A stretch of DNA of 64,000 nucleotides from Ophiodon elongatus. Lineage: Eukaryota; Chordata; Actinopteri; Perciformes; Hexagrammidae. Within the stretch, counting starts at the first letter, position 1. Every line of letters starts with the position of its first letter. Location: assembly GCA_016806645.1 (NCBI GenBank), contig JACSYO010002116.1, forward strand, positions 4,743,001-4,807,000, in the 5' to 3' direction. Both the position numbers and the translations under genes were made by a program. This document shows, one piece after another, positions 1-27,200 of the stretch. The notes beneath the pieces were generated by a model that saw only the letters and a list, made by a program, of their open reading frames with translations, had not been told where the DNA came from and made no database searches.

Positions 1-554
1 GAGGTGTTTTGTGTGGAGTGTGGCTTATCCAAACTGAAGGTATAAAGACAAAGGGTTAAAGAGGTTGATTTGAGTCTATACAAATGAGAACGGCTTCATT
101 TCACTTGACGTGGGACATGGTCAGAACACGACAATTTGTCGTTCTATCCCGTGTCACGGGGTTTGGGATCCTCGCGAGGCCCCTGGGAAGACCAGCGCGT
201 AAAAAATTTTGCCTTCTCTCGCCTAGTTGTGCTTCATGATGCTTTTCACATCATATTTGTTGCAGGTCGGGAAAGACTGCAAGCTATCAGTGATCGGGTT
301 TGAACAATGATCGCTTTCTAAATCTGACATAGAGAGCATCTCAATAAACATAGACGTTGTGCCGTCTGATCCAGGAATAAGTCAGTTAGCGCTGTCGATG
401 TTTATTTTATACAAGAAAAAACTATGCTCCAGATTGTCACAAAGCTAAAAAAGTTTTAAAATGTGCCAATTTTCCACATCAATACTTAATAAGTAGACCA
501 TAATGGTTGGAGATGAAACGGCACCTCCAGTCTGTTTCTTGCTCCAGTTCTCTG
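1..554. other. ogdhl 3' UTR and downstream flank
   Basis: No reading frame of interest. The right part is the ogdhl 3' UTR. The left 400 bases hold nothing I recognise. Confidence 0.5.
401..406 (-). terminator. ogdhl: candidate poly(A) signal of ogdhl
   Basis: TTTATT on the plus strand reads AATAAA on the minus strand, about 150 nt downstream of the ogdhl stop codon (555-557). This spacing suits a short 3' UTR. It is the clearest hexamer I noticed between the stop and the window edge, but a more distal signal outside the window cannot be excluded. Confidence 0.5.
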
Positions 555-14395
<13,841 letters not shown>

Positions 14396-14862
14396 GGCTA
14401 CAGAGAGGCACAGTGAAAGAGAAAGTTGGGGGTTAGAGAGAGTCAGCAATTCATCTCCATGTTTGGATTGACAATTTATAAAAAATAAATTAAAACAAAA
14501 CGCAGAAAAGGTGTGCATTGCTGGGTTTGATGGTTTATTACAAGCAACCTCGGAATGAGATATTTCTGAATGTCACACATCAAACAATATTTCAGCTGCT
14601 TAAATTGTAGGTTACGCACAGAGGCAGAGCGCATATATCGCACTATAATTGCGCACCTCGTGAATGAAATGACCTTTACATGCGCATGCTTTTGATGGGC
14701 ACACACGCAATGTAAACCCTCTGCCAGACTAAATAGGGCCACGCACCGGCCTGCGCGCTTGTTTCTGCGTAAAGTCTCTGCAGCTGCAAGAAGCGCGTAC
14801 CCGCGAACAGCCGAAGTACGACGGTGTGCCGCTGCAGCAACTACCGCTACTAACTTTCTCAC

Positions 14863-15100
14863 CTTTTCCCGCAGGATGCTTTACACGCTTCTTCAAGCTA
14901 CTGTGCTGAAATCAATGCCAAGACATTGCCTATTTCATCCTGGGTCTATTTCCCCTTGACCACTAATCCCTCAACGTCAACATAAATCCCCATAATCTCC
15001 CCTCGTCTCTGCGTTTCGCGCGGTATCACGGGAACTAGCACAGTGGTTTAAAATGGCACCCACGTTTTTACTTCTATACATCACATTTACCTTAGACTCT
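14863..15100 (-). promoter_or_regulatory. ogdhl: probable ogdhl non-coding first exon and promoter
   Basis: The acceptor TGTAG lies directly before CC-ATG at 14395, so the 5' UTR must be split. A fitting donor, AAAG|GTGAGA, reads on the minus strand at 14863/14862. Surrounding DNA from about 14740 to 15260 is locally rich in CpG (for example GCGCGC, TTCGCGCGG, CCGCGAAC), unlike the AT-rich introns. The transcription start is not defined by the sequence. I infer a start somewhere in 14.9-15.1 kb. Confidence 0.45.
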
Positions 15101-15260
15101 CATTATCATCGCCGGAGGATGTAAACAGGACAGGTATCAGTGAAGGTGACAGATCCAAGTGCGTGCACGACTCGACACGCCCCCTCGCGTGTCAGGTGGT
15201 GCTTCCTGTGCACAGCGAGCAGCCTGCAGCACCCAAAGGTGTCGGTGGTGTCCGAGGTAA

Positions 15261-15698
15261 CGGACCAACACACCATCTCATGGAGACAAAGAAAGGATTT
15301 TTTTTTTTTTTTTTTTATCAAACTTAATTATCTTTTCATACAATTTTTTTTCTTCAGTGATAAAAAAAACAAAAAAACCCATCAGAAATCAATGTATTTT
15401 TGTGTTTGTGGGTTTTTATTTGTAACAGTAATTAATGTTATAATCAGACTACTTCCCGTAATCTACGAGTCCCTGCACACACTTCTCATCCAGACAGGTC
15501 ATTTTTCCCTCTAGGTTACATCACGCATATGTCTTTCCCCTCAGTGTTAATTATATAAGGCAATTAAACTTTTATAAAGGCTGAACATGAGTCATTTGAG
15601 CAAGTGGTTTCAGATTGATGGGCTTCTACCTTGAGTGGGTTAAACAATAAGATAATTGGCCCTCCCTCCCTCCAGCCTCTGTCATTCCTCCCTCCCCA

Positions 15699-15737
<39 letters not shown>

Positions 15738-18260
15738 TCCTCCTCATCTAGATTTTCATCAGTCATACTTGCTGGCACAGAATGAACAGTATTATCAATC
15801 ATGACAAACACGACACTGGAAAGGGGAAAATGGAGTGGGCATGAGTTGCAAGAGGATCTAAAAGACAGAACAGTGTAGGTCTAAATATCAGAGCATCACA
15901 TGAATTTGAACATCATGTTTTTTTTTTTAAAACTAGTAATTTTTGTCTGTCTCCCCCTTTCAACAACAGCAAAAGGTCTAATTTAACAATTAAAATATGT
16001 ATTCACGTAATGCAAAGCATACTTTACACAACCAAGGAATAAAAGCAAACCCACGACAAGAACATATTCACTCTGCATGAAGTCTAAAACAAGACACAGT
16101 AATGCTCAGGGTTTCCTTTTTCAATATTTGCATTTGTGCTCGCTGCTGGTCTCCGGCTGACCTGGAGAACGTAGGGTCAGGCAATTATGAACTGAAATGC
16201 CATTTGTTGTAGTGATTTCGCCGCCTGACAAAGATGAAGTGAAGACTAGTGGCTTTCTGGCGTTTTATTAATAGTGTTCATCGATGAAAAGACCTGTGCC
16301 GCTGGGTAACATTACAGGCTCAGCGTGAAATCACATCCTGTTTTAGAATAATTACATCAGTAGACAGGTCAAAACTGGACCAGTGGGAAATTAAACAAGT
16401 GACAATCTCTCCAACCTTCTATTTTTGTTGACATAAATTGTTGTGTGAGTAACAGTCGAAATATGTCATCATTGTTGACTATGGTTATTTATTTGCTGGA
16501 TTTGGCTGGCACATTCAGTCAATAAATCCAGGAGGCATCAGTAACCTAAATAAAGTTCATGTGCAGGTGACCCCGGCTCACAGCAGCCATCAACAGTCAG
16601 GTCTGCCAAACCACATTGACTTTGTGTAGAGTCCACAGCTCATTTGGCCAATGGCTCCGTACAAAGAGCGGGAGAAGCAGATAATGTGTAATCCACTTAC
16701 CCTGGCCAAGCCTACACACCATTTATGGAAGTCCACGTCATGAGGTTATTTAGGAGCCGTAATTCATCTAATAAAGCATGTTTGGAGGCCGAATTAAATT
16801 AGTCTGAAAGCCATCGGTACACGTGCTATCACAAAAATCAATCACATTTCAATGTGATTAAATAATGTATGATTTCGTGAAATTACGTGACAAATCTGTG
16901 GTGCCGAGGCACGACTACAAACATACACATAAGGAATAAATGAATTTCCTCTGATGAGTCTGAAATAATTATTTCTATATTTTCTATGAATAATTACAGT
17001 ACCATCATATTACGATGTAAATAAACTACATACTGAAAATACAGCAGAATGGCCTCTTGACATATTTTTTGGTTAACATCAAAAGGTGTGGCTATAAACA
17101 GCTGGTCCCCAAATGATAATGCTAAGGTTTTGCTTGTATTGTAGGGATCCTTTGATCATTAGGCAGTAAATCATATTGATATCAGCAGAGAAATACAATT
17201 TTAACAGGGTATACTTTAATTAAGAAATTATAATAAAGAGTACAATCTTAAAAACTAAAGTACAGTACTATGCAAGACATTTACAGCCTTTCATTTTATT
17301 TATGAACCCATCATTAAATAAAACCCACATTGTCAATCAGAAAATACAGTAAATAATAAAAAACATTGCCAAAGTAAAAGTTGCGTAAAAACATTAACAA
17401 AAATAATATTTTGCGTGCAATTATTTCTTTATCTGCTTCCCCTTTATTTATTTGTATATACAGTACAGTAGGATTACTGTGCTTAACAGTGAATATATTT
17501 GAAAATGATTAAGTTACTCAGAATATAATCAAAGGTCTGAAGATGGAAATCAGCATAAATCAAATGCGTCCGTTTCATCTGAGATGATTCTCTAACTGGT
17601 GACATTATATAGTTGGTTTTGACTCATTAAAATAAGGACAATATGTGAGTTAAACATCTATATCCAAGGGGATATAAAAGAGCAGCATATGTTTGTAGAA
17701 TATTTGATAAATAAATGTTACCCATGCATAGACTACAGAATGGCATCTCATCATTTCTCTGCATTCAGGAACATCACCACAGCCTATGTACGGCAAATAG
17801 AGAAGACAACTCATCCGAAAAAGAAGCAAACACAATATAGGACAAGATAACTAGGGATGATCGTCATGTCCTGGATTATTAATAATGAAGCGTCCACAAC
17901 CATGCATATGATGAATATTTGGCAATATTTGGAATTAGTGTAAAAACTAAATTATTCCACATCACATTTTGACTAAAGAAAGACCTAACAGCAACCAGGA
18001 TTTACTATTGCTATAAGTCTCTGACACGTTTCACCACATGTAGGTGACAAATTACGAGGCTCCTATAATACCACCAACGAGAAAGGCAAAACTGTGTGTT
18101 TGGTAGTTTGCGCTGGGATCACAAACTTAAAGGGAGTGTGTGTGAGAGAAAAAGTGATTGTAAGCACAAGGCTGAGCGCACATTGGGGCTTTCGGAAACC
18201 TGGAGTCTCTTTTACATGTAGAGACAGGAAGAGGGAGGTTAAGTTGCAGCTGTGTCCGTA
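15261..18260. other. intergenic interval between ogdhl promoter and parg 3' end
   Basis: About 3 kb with no supported gene. It contains a T-run near 15298-15316, a (CT)15 microsatellite and AT-rich DNA. The parg 3' UTR must occupy the right end. TTTATT (AATAAA on the minus strand) occurs at 17443-17448, among other places, but none is close enough to the stop to assign confidently. A stretch at 16090-16920 is unusually free of simple repeats and could be conserved non-coding DNA. Confidence 0.5.
15703..15733. repeat. (CT)15 microsatellite
   Basis: CT array in the ogdhl-parg intergenic interval, flanked by CCCT-rich DNA. Confidence 0.92.
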
Positions 18261-21200
18261 TTAAAGAGAGTCTGATGTTAGAGGGGACATCCCAGAATCC
18301 TTGGAGTCTGGAGCGTCGGCGGCTGCAGGGGAAGAGACTCGCTCGTAGATGAAACTGTAGAGATTGACGTCAGGTCGTGTCATGCGGCAATTCTTGCACA
18401 TCAAACTGGAGTACTGGTTCAGAAGGTAGTACAGCCTCCCTGGAAGGGAAAAAGAAAGAAATAAGGATGGCGATAAAAAACAGGATTTGTGAGAAAAATG
18501 TGGACTATGGGGATAAACAGGTAGTCAAAAAACAAGCAAGAGAGACAGAAACTGGACCAGAAGAAAAAAGAAAAATGAAAGCGTGTCCGGGCTCATTTAT
18601 AAATCAAGCACACATACACACGCACACAAGTCATGAGCTTTTTCTCTGTAGCTCCACTTTAGGAAATGGATGGCTAGAGGGGAATTTCTCTGAAAGGCTT
18701 CAATAAATGTCAGCGGAAGAAAAATGAAAAGAGGGGGAGGGGAGAGGCTGGGGTCAGTTCAGGCAGTAATCCACTCTGCGGCTGAGGCTGAATGGATGGG
18801 CTGAGGAACGGAGATGGCCCATAAAGTGGAATAACTTAACATTGAGATGGACTGCATTCTGTTATTTATGCATACTGGCCCTGTAATGACGCCAGCAAGG
18901 ACAACCTCCATGTGCTGTACGAGCCTCAGCTGGTATCATTTCCATTCATGTTTATTATGCAATTTAGTGTAACAGCTCAACAGAGGCAGGACTGACTCAC
19001 TCCCGCAACAAAAATACTTAAAACATTTGTTTTTGTGTGCGAGTCTTACCAACGGTGACTTGTCTCTCGGTGAGGAACGTGTGTATTTCATGAACATCCC
19101 TCATAAGCTGAGCATCTCCAAATGTGAAGTACGCCACGTCTCTCCCAGCCTCTGCTGCAGCCATCAACTGAATCAGGGCTGAAAAAGTGAGAGGGTAAAA
19201 GCTAAAGGGAAACCCAGGCAACAACTATTTACCATATTAGCATCATTAGTATCCTTCAGTTTCAGAACGCAATCATAAATGTGTAATTGACCGCTGAAAA
19301 GAAGCTGAGGAAACTAAGTAATTGGTCAATATGCTGGATAAGGTAGGGCTTCTGGCAGAAAAGAACACGAGTGACAGGAGCAATTTGTATCAGAAGGGTA
19401 AATAATCCACCACTGGTAGCATAGCCTCATCAACAGCACTCAATCTTTTAGCCCTTGCAAATTAGGTCTTAAGACCTTTAAATATTTAACATAATGGATA
19501 TTGATTCCAGATTAAAACACACAAAACAAACATCATTTGCAAAAGGTCTATAATCTTAACAACAACATAACAGCTCGGTTTTATGTAACTACCACACATC
19601 AGTTCAGCTTCGGCACTGTGGTGTAAAATAAAGTTATTTCCATCTAAAAATACCAGCTATGCTAATTCCAGGGCTAAAGGGCGAGGGTCCCCGAAAGCTA
19701 ATATCATCCTTAGGGACTTTGTCAAGTCCAGAGGATCTATGCAACACGTGCTGCAGAGGAAATTAACAGCTTCAGTTCTAATTGAAACTGTACAAAAACA
19801 TACCCATGCTATTTCAATCACATTTGCATTAATAATGCAGGGCATTCATGAGAAGATGTGGGTTTTAGTAAAGCACAGCCTCCATTAATGATAAGTACGA
19901 ACAACATAACAGTTGTTAATTAAAATGTTTAAAGACATTGACTAGAAAAACACAGCTGGTGAAAATGTGCAGTGAGGTTTACAGGAGGGGACAGTAAGGG
20001 GCCCCTGCTTGTGAAGAGTGATGTTGCGTAAGCCCGCAGAGAACTGCATCAGCCTGGATTTATGGTGTCCCCTCCCTGTAATCAATTGCCCTTTTAATGG
20101 AAAACATAAATGTGTGTCAGCTGATCTATAAAGGGAGGGACGGGACGGGTGAGTGACACCCTGGGAGAGCTACTAATTGACCAGAGGAGATTGGGAGACA
20201 GCAGGAGCTTCAATGGCTGCAACAAGCAGCCCGGACGAATGATCCCATCTGAGCTAATTATATTTACCTCCTGCTTGATAGTTAATATTTACAGTTAATA
20301 TTTTAATGTAAGCAATGTTATGCATCTCCTGACCTATATCAGGAGTACCATTTTAGCTCTTATTTATGAAAAAAAAAGTTGTTTCTTTTCCGTTAATCAC
20401 AGTTTGTAATTCAGGGAATGATACCTTTGAGCCGTGTGTCTCCACCAAAAGCCCCACAGCCCCAGTTGCCCGTGGCTACTGCAGAGAGGTGCTTGCTGTT
20501 GGCGTTGTTTCTGAAGAATCCACAGTATGCCTGGGATAAACACACAGGGAGTCGGAGGAAGGGAAGGCGGGGAAGAAATAGACACAAGAGAAACTTTTTC
20601 AATATTTTTCTATGATCTATTTGTACAATATATTAGAATTTTGGGTGCTGTATTGGGATGTACAGTATACAGCAATGTTGGTTTCAGTTTGGTTGGTTTC
20701 ATGTGGGCTAAACGTCAAAAAGTAAATGTTTAATTGCAATAAAGACATTGAAAGCTTTGCCTAATTTCTCACGGTTTAAAAAAAAATCTGTGTAATATAC
20801 GGTAAATTACCGGCAGCTGTGGTTGCCAGAACTTCACCGTAAAAAATAAAGTGAGAATGTATAACACATTACAGTATGACTTTTTTGCAACCGTAAAAAT
20901 TCACAGTTGAGAACTGTTTTTTGCTTATGGTAAATTACTATTAAAAAAACAGAAAACTAAAACTGTTTGATTAAAAGATTACAACCTTGAGCTGTAAAGC
21001 ATTGTTAAAACCACTTCATTCAAACTCAAAAACAAGCATCTCTGTATGAAAGCAAGCTCAAAGTTATCATATAATACACTTTATACAATCTTACCAAAAA
21101 CAAAATTAAATTCACCACGCTATCGGCCCCCTTAGCAGTGTGTGTACTGGTCGTTCTGTTATATTTTAGCGGTTAGCCAAACACACCATCCAAATGAAAA

Positions 21201-24200
21201 AAAAATAAATAGAAGTGAACCAACTGCTTCAGCAGAGCAGCGGCTGGGGGTCTGCAATGCACTCAGCTGTGTTATCACTAGCGGCCCCAACCTACCGGGT
21301 CAGTTAAGAGCAGTGAGTGAGGACTCAGTAGGCAGTCAACGGCAGAATAAAACAGACAATGAAAGGTTTTCTAAGAAAGTGTGATTCACCGCAACCACGA
21401 GAGGTCCAGCATGCAGCCATAACTGGCCTGCCAAAATAATATGCAGTTCAGATCAATTCAGTGGTGTGACAGATCACCGAGCCTTAAATTAATATCTTTG
21501 CAGGTGGTACCTAATGATATGTTAAACTTCACCCCTCTGAGCTTTTACTCAAAAACAGCATAATGTCCAGCATTATCCGATATGTCCCTTACTGACAATA
21601 ACATCTTTTGGAAGGTACCAAGAGTTGACACTTTGTTTATTTTTTCTTGTTTCCTTTTGCAAAGACACATTTGTTTGAGGACTGTGTAAAACAACTATAC
21701 TTTTATATCAGTCAATCTATGTGCAAATACAGACAAGAACATCTCTCTCTCTCTCGCGTTATTATGAATCCCAAAGCACTTTTTGAAAAGACCCCACCCT
21801 ACACAGCTGGTTGAGGCGGAGACGATTGGTTCGGGTTAGGCATTGACCGGTTCCTCAGCGAACAGACACCTGGCCGGTCCCAGCTGCTTCATGCTACGCA
21901 GAAGGGGTCCTGCCAGGAAGAGCAGTGGGATCCATAATAACGCCTCTCTCTCTCTCACCTTGTTGAGTTCTCTGGTCATCTTCTCAGGGAGAAACTGCTC
22001 AAGGAAGTGCCTGAACTTAAGGGCATCAATGGCCACAATCTCTGTGCATCGTCTCTGCCAGTCATCCCTGGAAAAAAAAAAGAAGAGAAGAGAGATGGAA
22101 TTGACAAAGATTTAGAAACATCCGCACATCTTTTCTCAAACTTTTTCTGACTGACGAAACAGTACTATGTGAGGAAGAAATACCTGGCAGTCTCATCTTT
22201 GTGGCTGGCCTTCCACCTGTAACTCTCAGCATAGCCAGCATATTTACTGTACTGCTCAGTACCTACAGGACAAGAAAGAAAGTAGAGGGGAAAAAAAGAC
22301 ATTACTCAGTATTCAGCAGTCGAGCACCCAGTGGGCCTAAATCCGTTTCAGCGCCTTATTTCTTAAATCACATTTAGTGCTTTCTGTGCTCCCCATGTGA
22401 GTACACAGTATCAGCTTGTATTGGATTGTCATAAATAAAGGCCATTGATTTAATAAGTAATCCGCTTTGGGCTTTTAAATAAAAAGCTTTCAGCCATAAT
22501 ATGAAGAAATGGTTAGAACAAAAGAAGTTAACCGTGGCCACATTCCCAAAATGCTTTCAAAACATGAAACACCCCAGAATCATTCATTCACTGACCGGGT
22601 AACACACCTCTATTATTAAAAAGTTTGCCTTTTTATATACTGTACTGGTATGTGCTCACGGTTAGAGCTCCAAAGATTTAATTATTCGTCAATGCAAATA
22701 CAGCTGTTCAATTCTGAAAACGATGCCTATTAAAGGCTCTAAACATTATGCATTAGGGATGAGAACGTTTTACTGCACCTCAATGAAGAGCAGGTGCTTA
22801 ACACTTGATTAATATAGCTATTGAGGGTTTCCTGTATGTACTGGCAGAGTTACATATGCTACTGGAAGAGAAGATCAAATGTATTTTAAAAGCAATGCTA
22901 AATGTCGTTCCTTGAAAGTATCCTTTGAAGAGCAGTAATTAAACGCTGCTTTTACTTTCTCATAATTGACTTCATTTAATTTTAAGCATGTACCATCTGT
23001 TAATACTTGAGGTCTAAGTGTGAATGATGATTTTTATTTGTTCCTTTCTAAGTAAAAATATGACATAGATAATGGCTTGTTTTGGAGCCAAGACATAACC
23101 CAACAATGAGGTAAAACTGGGCAAATGACTATATGAAGGTTAGGCTCAATGAACAAAATGAACATATATTTTAAACATCCAGTCAAAGTTTTTTCTACCA
23201 CACTAGTGACTCTCAACGTCCAATAACAGGCTACCCATATCACTTTCTCCATCAACAGAGCTGTCCTCTTCCTCCTCCACCTTGATCCTATTTATCCTGG
23301 CTACCGCCCATGAAAGCCTCCTGGCATACTGGCTTCCATCACAAGATTACATTGCGTCCCTCTAACTTCCGACAAGAAAACGCCTATGGACCAAAACTGA
23401 TGTGACGTATAGTAAGTTCCAAATACACTGAAAGACCCATGTTGAGACACCTCTAAAGAGAAAGACATATGTTTAACTCGACAGAAGAGGAAAAACAAAG
23501 ACGGAAGAAGAGAGTCTAGAAATAAAGACTAGACTTTAGAAGGAAACACTGAATGCGTGCAAGGAATATTCTGCAAGGTTTAAATGAATCTATGGCGTAA
23601 CTGGCCATTCCATTAGTGGAGCAATGACCTTAGTTGGGCAATAAATTCCTTTCTGTCTAAATGTAATAAAGTTAAGTGGAGAGGAGGAGGAGGGAAAGAG
23701 GGAGGGAGGCAGAATGATGGGAGGCAAGGAGGAGGACGGTGACTAACCACTGAAGGTGACTTGGAAGGGATGGGAGTTTTAGAGAAGATAATATGGTGCC
23801 ATACAAAGGAGACAATTTTTGGCTTGCTTTAAGAAGAAGTGGTCGATTTTAACACCGATTGAACAGCACTGGTTGTGTGTGTGTGTGTGTTTTGTGGTAT
23901 AACCACTGTAGATCCGGGGAGATAACACCACGTTGGCTCTTCCTTTTCTTTACTCTGCTGTTCCAACCAGACTATATGCAACAAGCAATGCACAGTAGCA
24001 AATATGCAAGGTGCAGATATACCGCGCAAACTCCTCGTCTCTTCCTGTTTTGTTTGTCCATGTTAGGGTTGGGTACCGTTCACATTATAATCAATACTGG
24101 TACAGTTACCCAACTTTACCTATCTTCGATATTTTAGTTTCTCTGTAATAACAAAAGTGTAATTTCAGTGAAGTCAAAACTCAATTTCAAACGTGTTATT

Positions 24201-27200
24201 TATTAAGAACATTTCACACAGACCACACAAAATAAAACTCCTCTGTACCGCCTTCTCCCAAACCCATCCCTACAACCTCCAGCCTATCACAGTCTGTCAA
24301 CAGGACATGGCTGGAGAGCCGTGTGTCTCTCGGAGGAAGCACATGTGAGTCGTGTTGTCCTGGCCAGCTTTGCATTTCGCATCACAAACACTGCAGCGAG
24401 CGTCGTCTGCGTCGGGTTTTGAAAAGTGTAACCCCCACCTTTGCACCCACCTTTGGCTCGACATTGCCCTGACTCACTGGGACTTGAACAAGCCGCAGTG
24501 GTGACGTAGTCCCGCTCTCTCCATTTCTCTCTGTACTCCAAGTTACCCATTCACCCAAGTGCGGTCTTGCGTACCAAAATTGGGCACTGATTGATTTAAC
24601 TTAAAATCTGAACTCAGTAGAACCAACGTAATTCGGTTTGTACCCTTAAAAGTCCTGAGTTCGGTACTCAACCCTAGCCCATGTGTCTCTCTCGCTAGGC
24701 ACAAGTTCAAAGAATCAACGAAGTGCAGACATTTGGGAGCACCATTTATATTTGAGTTTCTGCAGGCGCAGCTATGTTATAATACATGCACTCATGTCAA
24801 ACAGATGGATTTATCAAACCGGATAATGATGCCCCTTGTGTCATAAAAAAAAAATCTGAAGGCTAATTTTAATGCCCCTGAGAAACAGGCACCAAAGCAG
24901 GATGAGTGTATGTTAAATATTTGCTCTATCGAGCTAGATAAAGTGGCAATAAAATAAATATGATACAAGCATAAATCAACTGACTCAACGGAGGATATTT
25001 TGAAACGTGGTGAGGGGGCAATGAGATAAAACTTTCCCATACACAGACACTACAAAGAAAAATAATGAAGGTAAATTTGAATCAACATGTGCGTATTTGA
25101 TTGGATGAAATCACAAATAAGCGATACGTGCCCACCCCAACATTTGTGTTATTCAATTTCTTTGGCCATAACTGCACATAGGGTGTTGTATTAAAAATGT
25201 GCTTCCATGATTTTAATCTGTGCTTGCCCGTACTTTGACCAGAGGTGGGCGAAGTACAACTGTAAGGCAGGAAACACAGTAGGATAGCCAGAGGATGAGG
25301 AGGAGGAGGAGGAGGAGGAGGAGGAGGAGGAGGAGGAGGAGGAGGGAGGCGAGTGAGAAGGCAGAACACTTAAAAAGGTTGACCCAAGCAGAGTGAGTCG
25401 GAGGTTGAAAAATAGAGCAATTCTGCTGGAGAGGAATGAAGGATAACTGGGCAGTCGCAAGTGAATAAATGCAATGGATTTACACCGTTACTGGATAGAA
25501 AGACGGGGACAGAAATGAATGGTGCCCAATAAACACACAGGGCTCAATGAACGAGAGAAAATAACTCGGAGATGAAAACAACACTAGTTTAGCCAATGTT
25601 ATGTGTAATACTAGAAAGGCATGTGAGACGTGTGGTTTCTAGGTAAGATACGAGGTAAGCTAACAAAATATCAACCAATACACCACATGGCATAAAGGTG
25701 TATTGTATTCAGAATAGTAGAATCACATATCTGGGCTATTCGTTGTGTATAGATTGTAGCAAATCGCGGATCGGCTTTGACATCCGAATCTTCCTGTAGG
25801 CATAAATCCGCTACCAGGCGGCAACCTCCGGGTCTGAAAAGTGAAGCCAATGCGGAAGTGCCTTAAACTTGCATTATTTTTAATAGCCAATGAGGGGGCG
25901 ACTCCTCTGGTTGCTGAAAGAAGTCTGATTGTATGGAAGTCTATGAGAATATGAACCTACTTCTCATTTGATGTATTACCTCAGTAAACATGGTGAACAT
26001 TCGTTGTTGGTCTCAATCGCTAGTTTTAGGTCTTCTTATACAGCATGATGTTCATTAAGTAAATTATGGTCCCATTCAGAGTAAAAGTGAATGCTTTAGG
26101 GTGGGGCTACCTTGTGCCTTGTGCAAAAAAATGACGGCAGTCCACAAACCAATGGGTGACGTCACCCACACAAAGGAATAATTTTCTCTAATTTAGAGAC
26201 TTTTTAGAGATGCATTGGCATGGACCCTCCCCCTCTACCAGTCCCGACCGCTATATTTACCGGACCGATATATGTAAGCGGGACGACATATTATACTGTA
26301 GGCTGGTTTTAAATAAATGAACATGTATCAAAGTTTTCCACACATTAACTTTACTTGAGCCAGGCGTCAAGGTATATAAATAGCCACACAAGTATATATC
26401 AGGCAGCCCACTTTAGCATTTGTTATTTTTTTTATCCGTCTGAGAGAACGACGCCATCCGTGATCGATTAACTAGTGGACTGCCACAACCTCACGCCTCA
26501 GCTGTCTGTGCTGGGCCCACAACAGGACTACGGTGGCATGCAGTCGCCTAACTTACTGCTGTAGTCCTCTCAACTGGATCCAGGTATGGGCGACGGACCG
26601 CTGCACTCCGCTCACCCTTCGTTGGACTGACAGGCTTCTAGAGAAACATTATGCACACACTAGGTGGTTCATTGCCATCCAGAAGACCGCAGTGATTGAT
26701 CATAAGAAATCTTGCTGTTGTTTTACTGCTTTTCCTCATTAATGATGCATCATTTCCCCCGTCCACTATTTATCAGAAATGTTTATTTTGATGACGTGGC
26801 ACGCCCAATCCGTGGATTGACACATGCACGACAACTAGAGCTAGATAACCGCTTTCTCGTCTTATATGACCAAAATACATTGGTTTTGTACCTATTGATT
26901 CACAAGATGCTGATTGACGGATAACAGCAGGAAAAGAAATATACCATGGCAGCAATGGCACACTGTCTGCTCTACAATGGCTCCATTCCCTGCACAATGT
27001 GGCCTAATACGTACCATCGTCACAGAAAGTCTCAACTGGGTGGAAACCTATAAATAACCTGTCCTAATATCTAGTCTCTGTATGAGAACATTACTGAATG
27101 TGTGCGTGTATGTGTGTGTGTGTGTGTGTGTGTAACTGAGTATGAATGCATGCGTGTATCTTTTGCTCATTCGCTGCCCAGAGCTCATTGACATAAGGCC

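Noticed and set aside
24287..24550. 87-codon minus-strand frame within the hAT-like MITE
   Set aside because: No zinc finger or transposase motif; treated as non-coding interior of the element.
25082..25460. Poly-Pro/poly-Ser frames
   Set aside because: Products of the GAG trinucleotide array.
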